Part shown: positions 25,442 to 34,130 of the stretch, in pieces
Position numbering within the stretch: the stretch's first letter is position 1
Layout of the letters: each line of letters starts with the position of its first letter
Position numbers and translations under genes: made by a program
Notes under the pieces: generated by a model
Told to the model about the DNA's origin: nothing
Databases searched by the model: none
Seen by the model: only the letters and a program-made list of their open reading frames with translations
Assembly: GCA_947371755.1 (NCBI GenBank)
Contig: CANBQT010000033.1
Span: forward strand, 1-36,298
DNA from: Chitinophagaceae bacterium
GTDB lineage: Bacteria; Bacteroidota; Bacteroidia; Chitinophagales; Chitinophagaceae
Direction: 5' to 3'
Length of the DNA: 36,298 nt

Positions 25442-25467
25442 ACATGATAAAAATCATATTATCATGT
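25442..25467. promoter_or_regulatory. Inverted repeat resembling an FNR/CRP-type operator upstream of nuoA
   Basis: ACATGATA (25442-25449) and TATCATGT (25460-25467) are perfect inverted repeats with a 10-nt spacer. Nested inside is ATGAT-AAAA-ATCAT (25444-25457), which agrees with the FNR consensus TTGAT-N4-ATCAA at eight of ten fixed positions. It lies 22 nt upstream of a possible -7 element (TATCTTCA, 25489-25496) and 63 nt before nuoA. Regulator binding is inference; AT-rich DNA yields chance palindromes. Confidence 0.4.
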
Positions 25468-25529
25468 GCGTAAAATCAATGTTTAGACTATCTTCATTGC
25501 ATTAACTTCATGCCTTCTAAAAAACACCT

Positions 25530-25880
25530 ATGGGAGCTGCTTATTTATTAGTTTTAATTGCTGCCGCTATAGCATTTTCTGCCGGCGGTATTGCCATCGC
25601 TAAGATTTTCGTAAAAGGTTCTACCAATCCGCAAAAGGGACAAGCATATGAGTGTGGAATTCCTGCAGTAGGATCTCCATGGAACCAGTTTAATGTAGGT
25701 TATTATCTTTTCGCCTTGATCTTTTTGATTTTTGATGTTGAATTAGTATTCATGTATCCCTGGGCTGTTGTGGTAAAACAAGTTGGTATCACTGCCCTAT
25801 TTGAAATTATAGTTTTCTTTTTTATATTATTTATGGGTTTTTTATATGCACACAAAAAAGGTGCATTAAAATGGATTTAA
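25530..25880 (+). CDS. nuoA: NADH-quinone oxidoreductase subunit A
   Basis: NuoA is a small membrane subunit of complex I with three transmembrane helices that helps anchor the peripheral arm near the quinone site. The 116-aa protein shows helices at about 4-25, 60-80 and 88-108. The conserved loop has YECGIP (the switching cysteine) and FNVGYYLFALIFLIFDVE with the invariant Asp-Glu, followed by YPWAVV. It is the first gene of the operon; the next gene starts 36 nt later. Its 5' region carries a palindrome and a candidate promoter. Confidence 0.97.
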   Translation: MGAAYLLVLIAAAIAFSAGGIAIAKIFVKGSTNPQKGQAYECGIPAVGSPWNQFNVGYYLFALIFLIFDVELVFMYPWAVVVKQVGITALFEIIVFFFILFMGFLYAHKKGALKWI

Positions 25881-25916
25881 TACATCATACATCATTTAAA
25901 AGCGCTTTAAATTTAT

Positions 25917-26453
25917 ATGAGTTCTACAGAAAATACAATGATAAATGAGTTTCCTGGGCAGATCCAGGAAGTTCCCGGTGGCGGTATCGTTCTTACTAAA
26001 ATAGATGATCTGGTAAATTGGGCTAGATCAAATTCCTTATGGCCCTTAACTTTTGCAACCAGTTGTTGTGGTATCGAATATATGTCAGTGGCAGGTGCTA
26101 AATATGATTTCTCAAGATTTGGATTTGAAGTAGCCCGAGCCACACCAAGGCAAGCTGATGTGATTATTATAGCAGGTACAATTGTTAATAAAATGGCTCC
26201 TGTATTAAAAAGGTTATATGATCAAATGGCTGATCCAAAATATGTGATTGCAATGGGGGCTTGTGCTATTAGCGGAGGCCCATTTTTCTATAATACTTAT
26301 TCAGTTGTAAAAGGTGCTGACCATATTATTCCTGTGGATGTATACATACCTGGTTGCCCTCCAAGGCCTGAAGCTTTAATGCACGCCTTGATTACTTTAC
26401 AGGATAAGATCAAACGAGGTATGACCAGAGAACAAATGAAAGAAGGCCTTTAG
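25917..26453 (+). CDS. nuoB: NADH-quinone oxidoreductase subunit B
   Basis: NuoB carries the terminal [4Fe-4S] cluster N2 that passes electrons to quinone. The 178-aa sequence has all four ligands: the tandem pair Cys50-Cys51 in TSCCGIEYM, Cys116 in MGACAISGG, and Cys147 in PGCPPRPEA. The [10 protein letters not shown] segment (73-82) near the quinone pocket is intact. The peripheral arm's quinone-reducing module (B, C, D, I) is therefore complete in this operon even though the NADH module is missing. Confidence 0.98.
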   Translation: MSSTENTMINEFPGQIQEVPGGGIVLTKIDDLVNWARSNSLWPLTFATSCCGIEYMSVAGAKYDFSRFGFEVARATPRQADVIIIAGTIVNKMAPVLKRLYDQMADPKYVIAMGACAISGGPFFYNTYSVVKGADHIIPVDVYIPGCPPRPEALMHALITLQDKIKRGMTREQMKEGL

Positions 26454-26484
26454 AATTACATCTATTAAAAATTGACTCCATAAT

Positions 26485-26940
26485 ATGTCTAACGAGGAAA
26501 TAAAAACAATCATCAGTGCATTGCTCCCTAGTGCTAGTTTTGAAGAGGGTGGTGAATGGTTGAATATTGGAATTGAAGTTGCTGATTGGAAGGAGGCTGC
26601 TCAAAAATTACGGAACTATGAAGCAATTCCATTTAATTTTTTATTCTGTTTAACCTGTGTTGATTGGAAAACACATTTCACCATGGTGTATCACCTAAGA
26701 TCTACGACAACACTTGATAATATTGTTGTTAAGGTAAAATTGGATCGTGAAAAACCAGAAATACTCACAGTGAGTGATATATGGCGCGGCGCTGAAATGT
26801 TTGAAAGGGAAGTGTACGATTTATTTGGGGTTATTTTCCTGGAGCATCCAGATTTAAGAAGGCTTTTATTAACAGACGATTGGGTGGGATATCCTCTTAG
26901 AAAGGATTATGAAGATCCGATTAACATGATCAAATTATAG
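26485..26940 (+). CDS. nuoC: NADH-quinone oxidoreductase subunit C
   Basis: This 30-kDa-type subunit of the peripheral arm has no cofactor. The protein is 151 aa and separate from NuoD (they are fused in E. coli). The family signature runs from EREVYDLFGV through HPDLRRLLLTDDW to YPLRKDYEDP near the C-terminus. The protein stabilises the B-D-I core. It starts 31 nt after nuoB; a 59-nt gap without a hairpin precedes nuoD. Confidence 0.96.
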   Translation: MSNEEIKTIISALLPSASFEEGGEWLNIGIEVADWKEAAQKLRNYEAIPFNFLFCLTCVDWKTHFTMVYHLRSTTTLDNIVVKVKLDREKPEILTVSDIWRGAEMFEREVYDLFGVIFLEHPDLRRLLLTDDWVGYPLRKDYEDPINMIKL

Positions 26941-26999
26941 TAGCATAAAGTTGAGACCAATAATGAGCCAACCAGGCTTTTAAAAACAAATCAACAAAA

Positions 27000-28115
27000 A
27001 TGGTTGAAGAAATAGGCAAAACAGCAGAAGGAGATTTAATCATCAATGTGGGTCCGCAACACCCCGCTACCCATGGCGTACTTCATTTGGTAATTACTCT
27101 AAATGGAGAAACAATTAAAAAAGTTGAGCCACATCTGGGTTATATACATCGTTCGATAGAGAAAATGTGCGAAAGCCTTACCTACAGGCAATTTATTTAT
27201 TGTACCAGTAGGATGGATTATCTATCCGCACATATTAATAACCACGCATGTGCCTTAACTGTTGAAAAAGGTTTAGGTATTGAAATTCCGGAAAGGGCAC
27301 AGGTGATACGTGTTCTAATGGATGAGTTAACAAGGATTGCTTCACATGAATTATGGTGGGGTGCGATGGCAATGGATTTGGGTGCTTTCACTCCTTTCTT
27401 CCATGCATTCAGAGAGCGTGAATCAATCAACGACATTATGGAAGAAACTTGTGGTGCAAGACTTACTATGAACTATATGGTTCCAGGTGGTGTGATGATG
27501 GACTTGCATCCGAATTTTCAAAATAGAGTTAAAACATTCTTGAAATTATACAAACAGAAGATTCATGAATATGATGAACTGGTAACAGGTAATATCATTT
27601 TCCAAAATCGTATGAAAGGAGTGGGTTATCTATCCAAAGAAGCAGCTATTTCATATGGCGTTACCGGCCCAGCTGCCAGAGGTAGTGGTGTTTCCTGTGA
27701 TATCAGAAAACTTTATCCATACGAAATTTATAATCAACTAGATTTTCAAGAGATCCTAGAAACGGAGGGTGATTCTTTTGCAAGATACATGGTTCGTTTA
27801 CGTGAAATGAATGAATCAATCAAAATCATTGAGCAATTAATAGATAATATTCCAGAAGGCGATTTTCAGGCAAAGACCAAAGCTGTTTTGAAATTGCCAA
27901 AAGGAGAATTTTATCAGCGTGTAGAAACTGCGAGAGGTGAATTAGGTGTCTATATTGTAAGCGAAGGAGGAACAACTCCTTATCGTATTAAATTTAGATC
28001 TCCTGGATTTTCAAATCTTTCCTGTTTAGATCATATCACAAGAGGTGGAAAAATTGGAGATCTAATTGCATCAATGGGAACATTAGACCTTGTGATTCCA
28101 GATATCGACCGTTAG
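27000..28115 (+). CDS. nuoD: NADH-quinone oxidoreductase subunit D
   Basis: NuoD is the 49-kDa-type core subunit, related to [NiFe] hydrogenase large subunits, and lines the quinone-binding cavity. The 371-aa product keeps GPQHPATHG (18-26), with the quinone-pocket histidine, and the quinone-contact Tyr74 in SRMDYLSAH. It also keeps LGYIHRSIEKM and the C-terminal arginine-rich RIKFRSPGFSNLSCLDHI and GTLDLVIPDIDR. The hydrogenase nickel cysteines are absent, as expected. The gene is followed after only 35 nt by nuoH, without nuoE, nuoF or nuoG. Confidence 0.98.
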   Translation: MVEEIGKTAEGDLIINVGPQHPATHGVLHLVITLNGETIKKVEPHLGYIHRSIEKMCESLTYRQFIYCTSRMDYLSAHINNHACALTVEKGLGIEIPERAQVIRVLMDELTRIASHELWWGAMAMDLGAFTPFFHAFRERESINDIMEETCGARLTMNYMVPGGVMMDLHPNFQNRVKTFLKLYKQKIHEYDELVTGNIIFQNRMKGVGYLSKEAAISYGVTGPAARGSGVSCDIRKLYPYEIYNQLDFQEILETEGDSFARYMVRLREMNESIKIIEQLIDNIPEGDFQAKTKAVLKLPKGEFYQRVETARGELGVYIVSEGGTTPYRIKFRSPGFSNLSCLDHITRGGKIGDLIASMGTLDLVIPDIDR

Positions 28116-28150
28116 TAAAACTATTTTGTTACTTAAGACAACATCAATAA

Positions 28151-29227
28151 ATGTTTAGTTTAGAAAGTTTAACAACACTTGTTCAGGATTGGTTAAATAA
28201 AACCTTTCCACCAGCAATAGCACTACTCTTCGAATTTGTAATAGTAGGTGTTCTTGCAATTGCTTTATTCGCTGCACTTGGATTGGTTCTTGTGATCATG
28301 GAAAGAAAAGTTGCTGCATGGATTCAAATTAGATTAGGACCTAATCGGGTTGGACCGAAAGGGATGTTTCAAAGCGCTGCTGATACTGTAAAGTTGATCA
28401 TGAAGGAAGGTTTAACTCCTGACGGTGCAGATAAATTCTTATTCAATCTTGCTCCATTTATAGTTATGATGGTGGCGATGTTAGTATTAGCCCCAATTGG
28501 ATTTGCAAAAGGATTTCATATCTGGGACATTAATATTGGCGTTTTATATGTTTCCGCTATCTCTTCTGTATCAGTTATTGGGATTTTGATGGCAGGATGG
28601 TCTAGCAATAACAAATACTCTTTATTAGGTGCCATGCGCAGTGGTGCACAAATGGTCAGTTATGAATTATCAGTTGGCTTATCAGTCCTCTCTATCATTG
28701 TATTAACAGGCAGTTTAAATATCAACGATATTGTTCTTTCTCAACAAAACGGTTGGTGGTTATTTAAAGCTCATATTCCAGCTATTATTTCGTTTGTTAT
28801 TTTCATCATAGCTGTAACTGCAGAAACCAATCGGGCACCTTTTGATCTTTCAGAAGCAGAGTCTGAATTAACTGCGGGATTTCATACAGAATATTCAGGT
28901 ATGAAATTCGCTTTATTCTTTTTAGCTGAGTACATCAACATATTTATTGTTTGTGCAATAGGTGCTACCCTATTTCTTGGAGGATGGATGCCATTTCATA
29001 TTGGCAATTGGGAATCTTTTAATCATGTGATGGATTATATCCCAACCTTCCTTTGGTTTTTTGGAAAAACTTTTTTCCTGATTTTTTTGATTATGTGGTT
29101 TAGGTGGACTTTCCCAAGATTAAGAGTTGATCAGTTATTGAATTTAGAATGGAAGTATTTGTTACCAATAAGTATGGTGAATCTGATTATGATGACCTTG
29201 GTAGCTATTAAAGGATGGCATTTTTAA
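28151..29227 (+). CDS. nuoH: NADH-quinone oxidoreductase subunit H
   Basis: NuoH is the membrane subunit that connects the arms and forms the quinone entry and first proton route. The 358-aa protein has about eight or nine transmembrane helices. Signatures: IQIRLGPNRVGPKG after the second helix and the acidic loop ETNRAPFDLSEAESELTAG followed by FHTEYSGMKFA. All the conserved loop acids are present. It follows nuoD directly in this operon, whereas in full 14-gene operons it follows nuoG. Confidence 0.98.
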   Translation: MFSLESLTTLVQDWLNKTFPPAIALLFEFVIVGVLAIALFAALGLVLVIMERKVAAWIQIRLGPNRVGPKGMFQSAADTVKLIMKEGLTPDGADKFLFNLAPFIVMMVAMLVLAPIGFAKGFHIWDINIGVLYVSAISSVSVIGILMAGWSSNNKYSLLGAMRSGAQMVSYELSVGLSVLSIIVLTGSLNINDIVLSQQNGWWLFKAHIPAIISFVIFIIAVTAETNRAPFDLSEAESELTAGFHTEYSGMKFALFFLAEYINIFIVCAIGATLFLGGWMPFHIGNWESFNHVMDYIPTFLWFFGKTFFLIFLIMWFRWTFPRLRVDQLLNLEWKYLLPISMVNLIMMTLVAIKGWHF

Positions 29228-29246
29228 TTTGAAATAAAACAGTAAG

Positions 29247-29723
29247 ATGTTTATAGTAGATTATTTAAAAGAAGTGTATGGAGCAGTGAAATCATTACTG
29301 GTTGGGATGAACCGAACTGGTTACTATTTCACTCACCATAAGGAAATCATTACACAACAATATCCAGATAACAGAGAGGAACTTAATCTTCCGGAACGTT
29401 TCAGGGGTGAAGTAGTGATGGCTCATGATGAAAACAATGAGCATGCCTGTACAGGTTGTTCAGCCTGTGAACTCGCATGCCCTAACGGCACCATTAAAAT
29501 CATCAACAAGTTCGATATCAGTCCTGAAGGAAAGAAGAAAAAAGCTATCGACACATTTGTGTACCATTTGGAATTATGTACTATGTGTGGACTTTGTGTG
29601 GAGGCTTGTCCAACAAATGCAATCAATATGGCAAATACATTTGAGCATAGTGTATTTAATCGTGGTCTATTGACAAAACGTTTGAACAACCCTGACTCGA
29701 AATTAAAAGCAGGTGTAGAATAA
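29247..29723 (+). CDS. nuoI: NADH-quinone oxidoreductase subunit I
   Basis: This ferredoxin-like subunit (158 aa) carries clusters N6a and N6b, the wire to N2. Two complete C-x2-C-x2-C-x3-C-P motifs are seen: Cys68/71/74/78 (CTGCSACELACP) and Cys111/114/117/121 (CTMCGLCVEACP). The N-terminal helical segment (1-20) lies against the membrane arm. In an enzyme without NuoEFG these clusters would be the first in the chain, so an external donor, such as ferredoxin or an unlinked NADH module, would have to dock here. Confidence 0.97.
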   Translation: MFIVDYLKEVYGAVKSLLVGMNRTGYYFTHHKEIITQQYPDNREELNLPERFRGEVVMAHDENNEHACTGCSACELACPNGTIKIINKFDISPEGKKKKAIDTFVYHLELCTMCGLCVEACPTNAINMANTFEHSVFNRGLLTKRLNNPDSKLKAGVE

Positions 29724-29750
29724 CTAATTTATAAAAGAGAAAATAAAGTT

Positions 29751-30293
29751 ATGAGTGCAGCATCCATTATATTTTATATCGTCGCTGCTTTTATTCTTGG
29801 TACAGGAATATTAGCAGTCACAACCAGAAAGATATTTCGGGCTTCCATTTGGTTATTATTTTCCTTAATTGGAATTGCCGCTTTGTATTTCTGGATGCAG
29901 CTTGAATTCTTAGCTGCTGTACAGATTATTGTGTATGTAGGAGGGATTGTGGTATTGATTATTTTCTCCATATTTCTAACCATTAAATCTGGTGACGAAA
30001 TGCCCAAACCTATACTTACCAGAAGTATTTTCGCTGCCTTAGCAGTACTTTTCGGATCTGGTTTTTTATTGAGACTTATTAGCCTATATACTTTTAAGCC
30101 AACCTCCACCACTGTATTTAATCTAAATGTGAATCAAATTGGTATACAGATGTTGGATACCAAAAATTATGGTTATTTATTACCGTTTGAATTAATCAGT
30201 ATGTTGTTATTAGCCGCCATGATAGGTTGTATTGTAATAGCAATGAAGTCGAAAGACAAAGACGCAACTACTTTTCAAAATACTATTCAATAA
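29751..30293 (+). CDS. nuoJ: NADH-quinone oxidoreductase subunit J
   Basis: This 180-aa membrane subunit has five predicted transmembrane helices. The conserved third-helix segment QIIVYVGGIVVLIIFSIFL, whose pi-bulge takes part in coupling, is intact, and the final helix is ELISMLLLAAMIGCIVIAM. It starts 27 nt after nuoI and 6 nt before nuoK. Confidence 0.96.
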   Translation: MSAASIIFYIVAAFILGTGILAVTTRKIFRASIWLLFSLIGIAALYFWMQLEFLAAVQIIVYVGGIVVLIIFSIFLTIKSGDEMPKPILTRSIFAALAVLFGSGFLLRLISLYTFKPTSTTVFNLNVNQIGIQMLDTKNYGYLLPFELISMLLLAAMIGCIVIAMKSKDKDATTFQNTIQ

Positions 30294-30299
30294 TTTACG

Positions 30300-30614
30300 A
30301 TGAGTGAAATTCCTTTAACGCATATTCTTTTTTTAAGTACTGGTCTGTTTTTTATTGGGGTTTATGGACTATTTACCAGAAGAAACATGATCACTATGCT
30401 GATGTCGGTTGAACTGATGCTCAATAGTGTGAACATTAATTTTGTAGCGTTTAATAAATACCTCTATCCAGAAAAATTAGATGGTATTTTCTTTACCATT
30501 TTCGTTATAACAATAGCAGCTGCAGAAGCAGCCGTTGCCATTGCCATTATTATTAATTTATACAGAAGTCACCACTCTATAGATGTAGAAGACGCTTCTG
30601 AAATGAAATACTAA
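30300..30614 (+). CDS. nuoK: NADH-quinone oxidoreductase subunit K
   Basis: This 104-aa, three-helix MrpC-like subunit forms part of the central proton path. The two buried glutamates characteristic of NuoK are present in MSVELMLNSVNINF (helix 2) and TIAAAEAAVAIAIIINLY (helix 3). GVYGLFTRRNMITML precedes the first. The gene follows nuoJ by 6 nt. Confidence 0.97.
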   Translation: MSEIPLTHILFLSTGLFFIGVYGLFTRRNMITMLMSVELMLNSVNINFVAFNKYLYPEKLDGIFFTIFVITIAAAEAAVAIAIIINLYRSHHSIDVEDASEMKY

Positions 30615-30650
30615 CAATCAAAGCATTCATCTCTAACAATAACTGTTAAC

Positions 30651-32585
30651 ATGAGTCATCCAATTTATATAGTTTTAATTCCTCTGATTCCTCTAGTATG
30701 TTTTTTGGTGCTAGGTATATTTGGCAGGAAATATTTTACTAATTCAGCAGGCATTTTTGGAACATTAGGTCTTTTAACTTCTACCCTTTTTTCCTTAAGT
30801 ACAGCCTACGAATATTTTTTTGTTAGTGGAAAGCTCAACGGAGTTTTTCAAAAAATTGAAGTATTGAAATTTACCTGGCTGGAATTTAGCCCAGGTGTTT
30901 CTATCGATCTGGGAATATTAATAGATCCAATAACCGTTATGATGTTGGTTGTGGTGAGCTTTGTATCTCTCATGGTTCATTTATTTAGCTTAGGATACAT
31001 GAAGGGTGAGACAAGATTTGCTACATATTATGCATTTCTGGGACTATTCACGTTCTCCATGTTAGGTCTGGTGCTATCTTCTAATATTTTCCAGATTTAT
31101 TTGTTCTGGGAATTAGTGGGTGTATCTTCTTTCTTATTAATTGGATTTTATTTTGAAAAACCAAGTGCTGTTGCTGCATCTAAAAAGGCATTTATTGTTA
31201 CACGTTTTGCTGACCTCGGTTTTTTAATTGGCATACTTGTTTTATCATTCTACTCACATACACTTGATTTTGGAGTGTTAATTGAAAGATTAACCACTGC
31301 AGGATCTCCTTATTTGAACACCATCAATGCGGCATCTTTCTTAGGTGTATCTGCGCTAACCTGGGGATTGCTCCTGGTATTTATGGGAGGCGCTGGTAAA
31401 TCTGCCATGTTTCCATTACATATCTGGTTACCAGATGCGATGGAAGGCCCAACACCCGTATCAGCATTGATACATGCTGCAACCATGGTAGTTGCCGGTG
31501 TATTTTTAGTTGCCCGTTTATTCCCTGTTTTTGCTTTATCTGATCCCGCAGCATTGCAGGTGGTAATGTACACTGGTGCGTTCTCTGCCTTCTTTGCAGC
31601 AGTTATTGCGTGTACACAAACTGATATCAAAAGGGTTTTAGCATATTCCACTATGTCGCAAATTGGCTATATGATGTTTGCGTTAGGGGTATCAAAATAT
31701 AATGGCGAAGAAGGTTTAGGCTATATGGGTTCAATGTTCCATTTATTTACTCATGCCTTCTTTAAATCTCTTTTATTCCTGGGTGCAGGCGCAGTTATTC
31801 ATATGGTGCATAGTAACGAAATGAAAGACATGGGAGGATTAAGAAAATTAATGCCAATTACCCATATTAGTTTTTTAATTGCCTGCCTGGCTATTGCAGG
31901 CATCCCGCCTTTTTCTGGGTTCTTCAGTAAGGAGGAAATTTTAATGGCATCATTTGAATCTAATAAATTGATTTATGCAGTAGCCCTGTTAACATCAGGA
32001 CTCACTGCATTTTATATGTTTAGATTATACTATTCAATATTCTGGAGTAAACCAACAGATTCACATCATGGTCATCATGGAGAAGGTACACTGACTATGA
32101 AAATCCCTTTGGTTCTTTTAGCTGTCTTAGCCATCGTAGCAGGTTTTGTGCCAATTTCTAGTTGGATCACTGCTGATGGCAATGCTATTCATTCTAGTAT
32201 TCCAATAACATTCTCTATACTACCTGTATCATTAGCTGTAATAGGCATTTTATTGGCAACCCGCTTGTTCAAAACTGAAAATGAATTACCTCAAAGAATT
32301 GCTATTCAGATGGGCGGATTATACAAAGCTGCTTCAAGAAAATTCTATATAGATGAAGTGTATTTGTTCATTACAAAGAAAGTATTATTCAATCTTATTG
32401 GGAAACCCGCGGCATGGTTTGATAAAAATATTGTAGATGGTTTCATGAATTTATTGGCAAAACTAACTGCAGGTTTATCGGAACTTATTAAAGGCTATCA
32501 GTCTGGAAAAGTACAGGATTATGCGCTGTATTTTTTTGGAGGGATTACAGGATTAATTATTGCATTTATTTATCTGTGGAAATAA
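30651..32585 (+). CDS. nuoL: NADH-quinone oxidoreductase subunit L
   Basis: NuoL is the distal antiporter-like proton-pumping subunit. The 644-aa protein has about 14-16 transmembrane helices and a long C-terminal amphipathic segment (after about 520) leading to a final helix, the lateral-helix feature that distinguishes NuoL from M and N. Signatures: the glutamate in LFWELVGVSSFLLIG, the lysine in GGAGKSAMFPLHIWLPDAM, EGPTPVSALIHAATMVVAG, and FTHAFFKSLLFLGAG. A His-rich loop (SHHGHHGEG, about 477-485) sits near the C-terminal third. Confidence 0.98.
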   Translation: MSHPIYIVLIPLIPLVCFLVLGIFGRKYFTNSAGIFGTLGLLTSTLFSLSTAYEYFFVSGKLNGVFQKIEVLKFTWLEFSPGVSIDLGILIDPITVMMLVVVSFVSLMVHLFSLGYMKGETRFATYYAFLGLFTFSMLGLVLSSNIFQIYLFWELVGVSSFLLIGFYFEKPSAVAASKKAFIVTRFADLGFLIGILVLSFYSHTLDFGVLIERLTTAGSPYLNTINAASFLGVSALTWGLLLVFMGGAGKSAMFPLHIWLPDAMEGPTPVSALIHAATMVVAGVFLVARLFPVFALSDPAALQVVMYTGAFSAFFAAVIACTQTDIKRVLAYSTMSQIGYMMFALGVSKYNGEEGLGYMGSMFHLFTHAFFKSLLFLGAGAVIHMVHSNEMKDMGGLRKLMPITHISFLIACLAIAGIPPFSGFFSKEEILMASFESNKLIYAVALLTSGLTAFYMFRLYYSIFWSKPTDSHHGHHGEGTLTMKIPLVLLAVLAIVAGFVPISSWITADGNAIHSSIPITFSILPVSLAVIGILLATRLFKTENELPQRIAIQMGGLYKAASRKFYIDEVYLFITKKVLFNLIGKPAAWFDKNIVDGFMNLLAKLTAGLSELIKGYQSGKVQDYALYFFGGITGLIIAFIYLWK

Positions 32586-32595
32586 ATTATAACAC

Positions 32596-34098
32596 ATGAA
32601 CTTGACTTTATTTTTATTATTTCCTCTGTTCACTGCACTGGCGATTTTATTTGCGCAGAATTTGAAACAGATTCGCAGTATTGCACTAGCTGGCTCATTG
32701 CTTCAGTTAGGATTGGCTGTGAAATTATTATTGGCTTATAATGCCGAGCGTTCAGCCGGGAATAAATCACAAATGCTATTTGAATATATACAGGATTGGT
32801 TTGCTCCGATACACTTACAATATCATATTGGGGTGGATGGCATTTCAATAGCAATGATCTTACTTACTAGCTTTATTGTGGTGGCTGGAATTTTGGTTTC
32901 GTGGACCATGGAGACACTTTCCAAGGAATTTTTCTTTTTATTGATCTTATTAAGTCTGGGGGCTTATGGCTTCTTTATTTCATTGGATATTTTTACAATG
33001 TTCTTCTTTTTAGAAGTTGCAGTAATTCCTAAATTCTTACTCATTGGAATTTGGGGCAGTGGTAAAAAAGAATATAGCGCCATGAAGTTAGCTCTCATGT
33101 TAATGGGTGGTTCTGCGCTTATCATGGTTGGTATATTTGGAATTTATTTTAGTTCACATACTGCTACTGGGGCACATACATTTGATCTGCTCTTATTATC
33201 TAAAATGAATATCCCCATTGAGATTCAGAAAATGTTCTTCCCCTTTGCATTTATCGGGTTTGGCATTTTTACAGCCATATTTCCTTTTCATACCTGGGTA
33301 CCAGACGGTCATGCGTCTGCTCCAACAGCGGCATCGATGTTCCTGGCGGGCATATCTATGAAACTAGGTGGTTATGGTTGTTTAAGAGTAGCTACATTTT
33401 TAATGCCTGATGCTGCCCATGCTTATTCATGGTTGATCATTTTACTGGCCACCATTGCCATTATTTATGGAGCATTCGCTACCATGATGCAGACCGACTT
33501 GAAATATATCAACGCTTATTCATCTGTAAGCCATTGTGGATTTGTATTACTTGGAATAGGAATGCTTACCCAAACTTCCATTACAGGTGCTGTGATGCAA
33601 ATGGTTAGTCATGGATTAATGACGGCCCTTTTCTTCGCTGCTATTGGAATGATATATAGTAGAACACATACCAGGATGGTTGCTCAATTAGGTGGACTAT
33701 TGAAAATCATGCCGTTTATATCAACTGTTTTTGTGATAGCGGGTTTAAGTTCTTTGGGATTGCCAGGTTTTAGTGGGTTTGTTTCTGAAATGACTGTTTT
33801 CATGGGCTCATGGCAAAATACCGATAATATGTATCGGTTAGCAACCATACTGGCTTGTGCATCCATTGTAGTTACAGCGGTCTATATTTTGAGGGCTGCT
33901 GGGAAAACAATCATGGGGCCAATTACCAATTCACATTATGAGCAATTGACCGATGCTAGCTGGAATGAAAAATTTGCAGCCATTGTGCTGATCAGTGGAA
34001 TTCTGATAGTTGGCATGGCACCATTTTTACTGATCAACTTAATACAACCTGGAACAGAAATTATTATCAATAAACTCGGTGTAGCAATTAATCATTAA
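32596..34098 (+). CDS. nuoM: NADH-quinone oxidoreductase subunit M
   Basis: NuoM is the middle antiporter-like subunit, 500 aa and about 14 transmembrane helices. Signatures: the glutamate in MFFFLEVAVIPKFLLIG, the motif FPFHTWVPDGHASAPTAAS with MFLAGISMKLGGYG after it, and YSSVSHCGFVLLG. It is 10 nt from nuoL and 32 nt from nuoN. No missing catalytic residue was noticed. Confidence 0.98.
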   Translation: MNLTLFLLFPLFTALAILFAQNLKQIRSIALAGSLLQLGLAVKLLLAYNAERSAGNKSQMLFEYIQDWFAPIHLQYHIGVDGISIAMILLTSFIVVAGILVSWTMETLSKEFFFLLILLSLGAYGFFISLDIFTMFFFLEVAVIPKFLLIGIWGSGKKEYSAMKLALMLMGGSALIMVGIFGIYFSSHTATGAHTFDLLLLSKMNIPIEIQKMFFPFAFIGFGIFTAIFPFHTWVPDGHASAPTAASMFLAGISMKLGGYGCLRVATFLMPDAAHAYSWLIILLATIAIIYGAFATMMQTDLKYINAYSSVSHCGFVLLGIGMLTQTSITGAVMQMVSHGLMTALFFAAIGMIYSRTHTRMVAQLGGLLKIMPFISTVFVIAGLSSLGLPGFSGFVSEMTVFMGSWQNTDNMYRLATILACASIVVTAVYILRAAGKTIMGPITNSHYEQLTDASWNEKFAAIVLISGILIVGMAPFLLINLIQPGTEIIINKLGVAINH

Positions 34099-34130
34099 TA
34101 ATAGCTAATCGAAAATTTGAAACTTACCTT

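Noticed and set aside
25510..25551. 13-codon frame (MPSKKHLWELLIY) overlapping the nuoA start, possibly a leader peptide
   Set aside because: Too short to judge and no attenuator hairpin or codon bias is visible; coincidental ATG is the simpler explanation.
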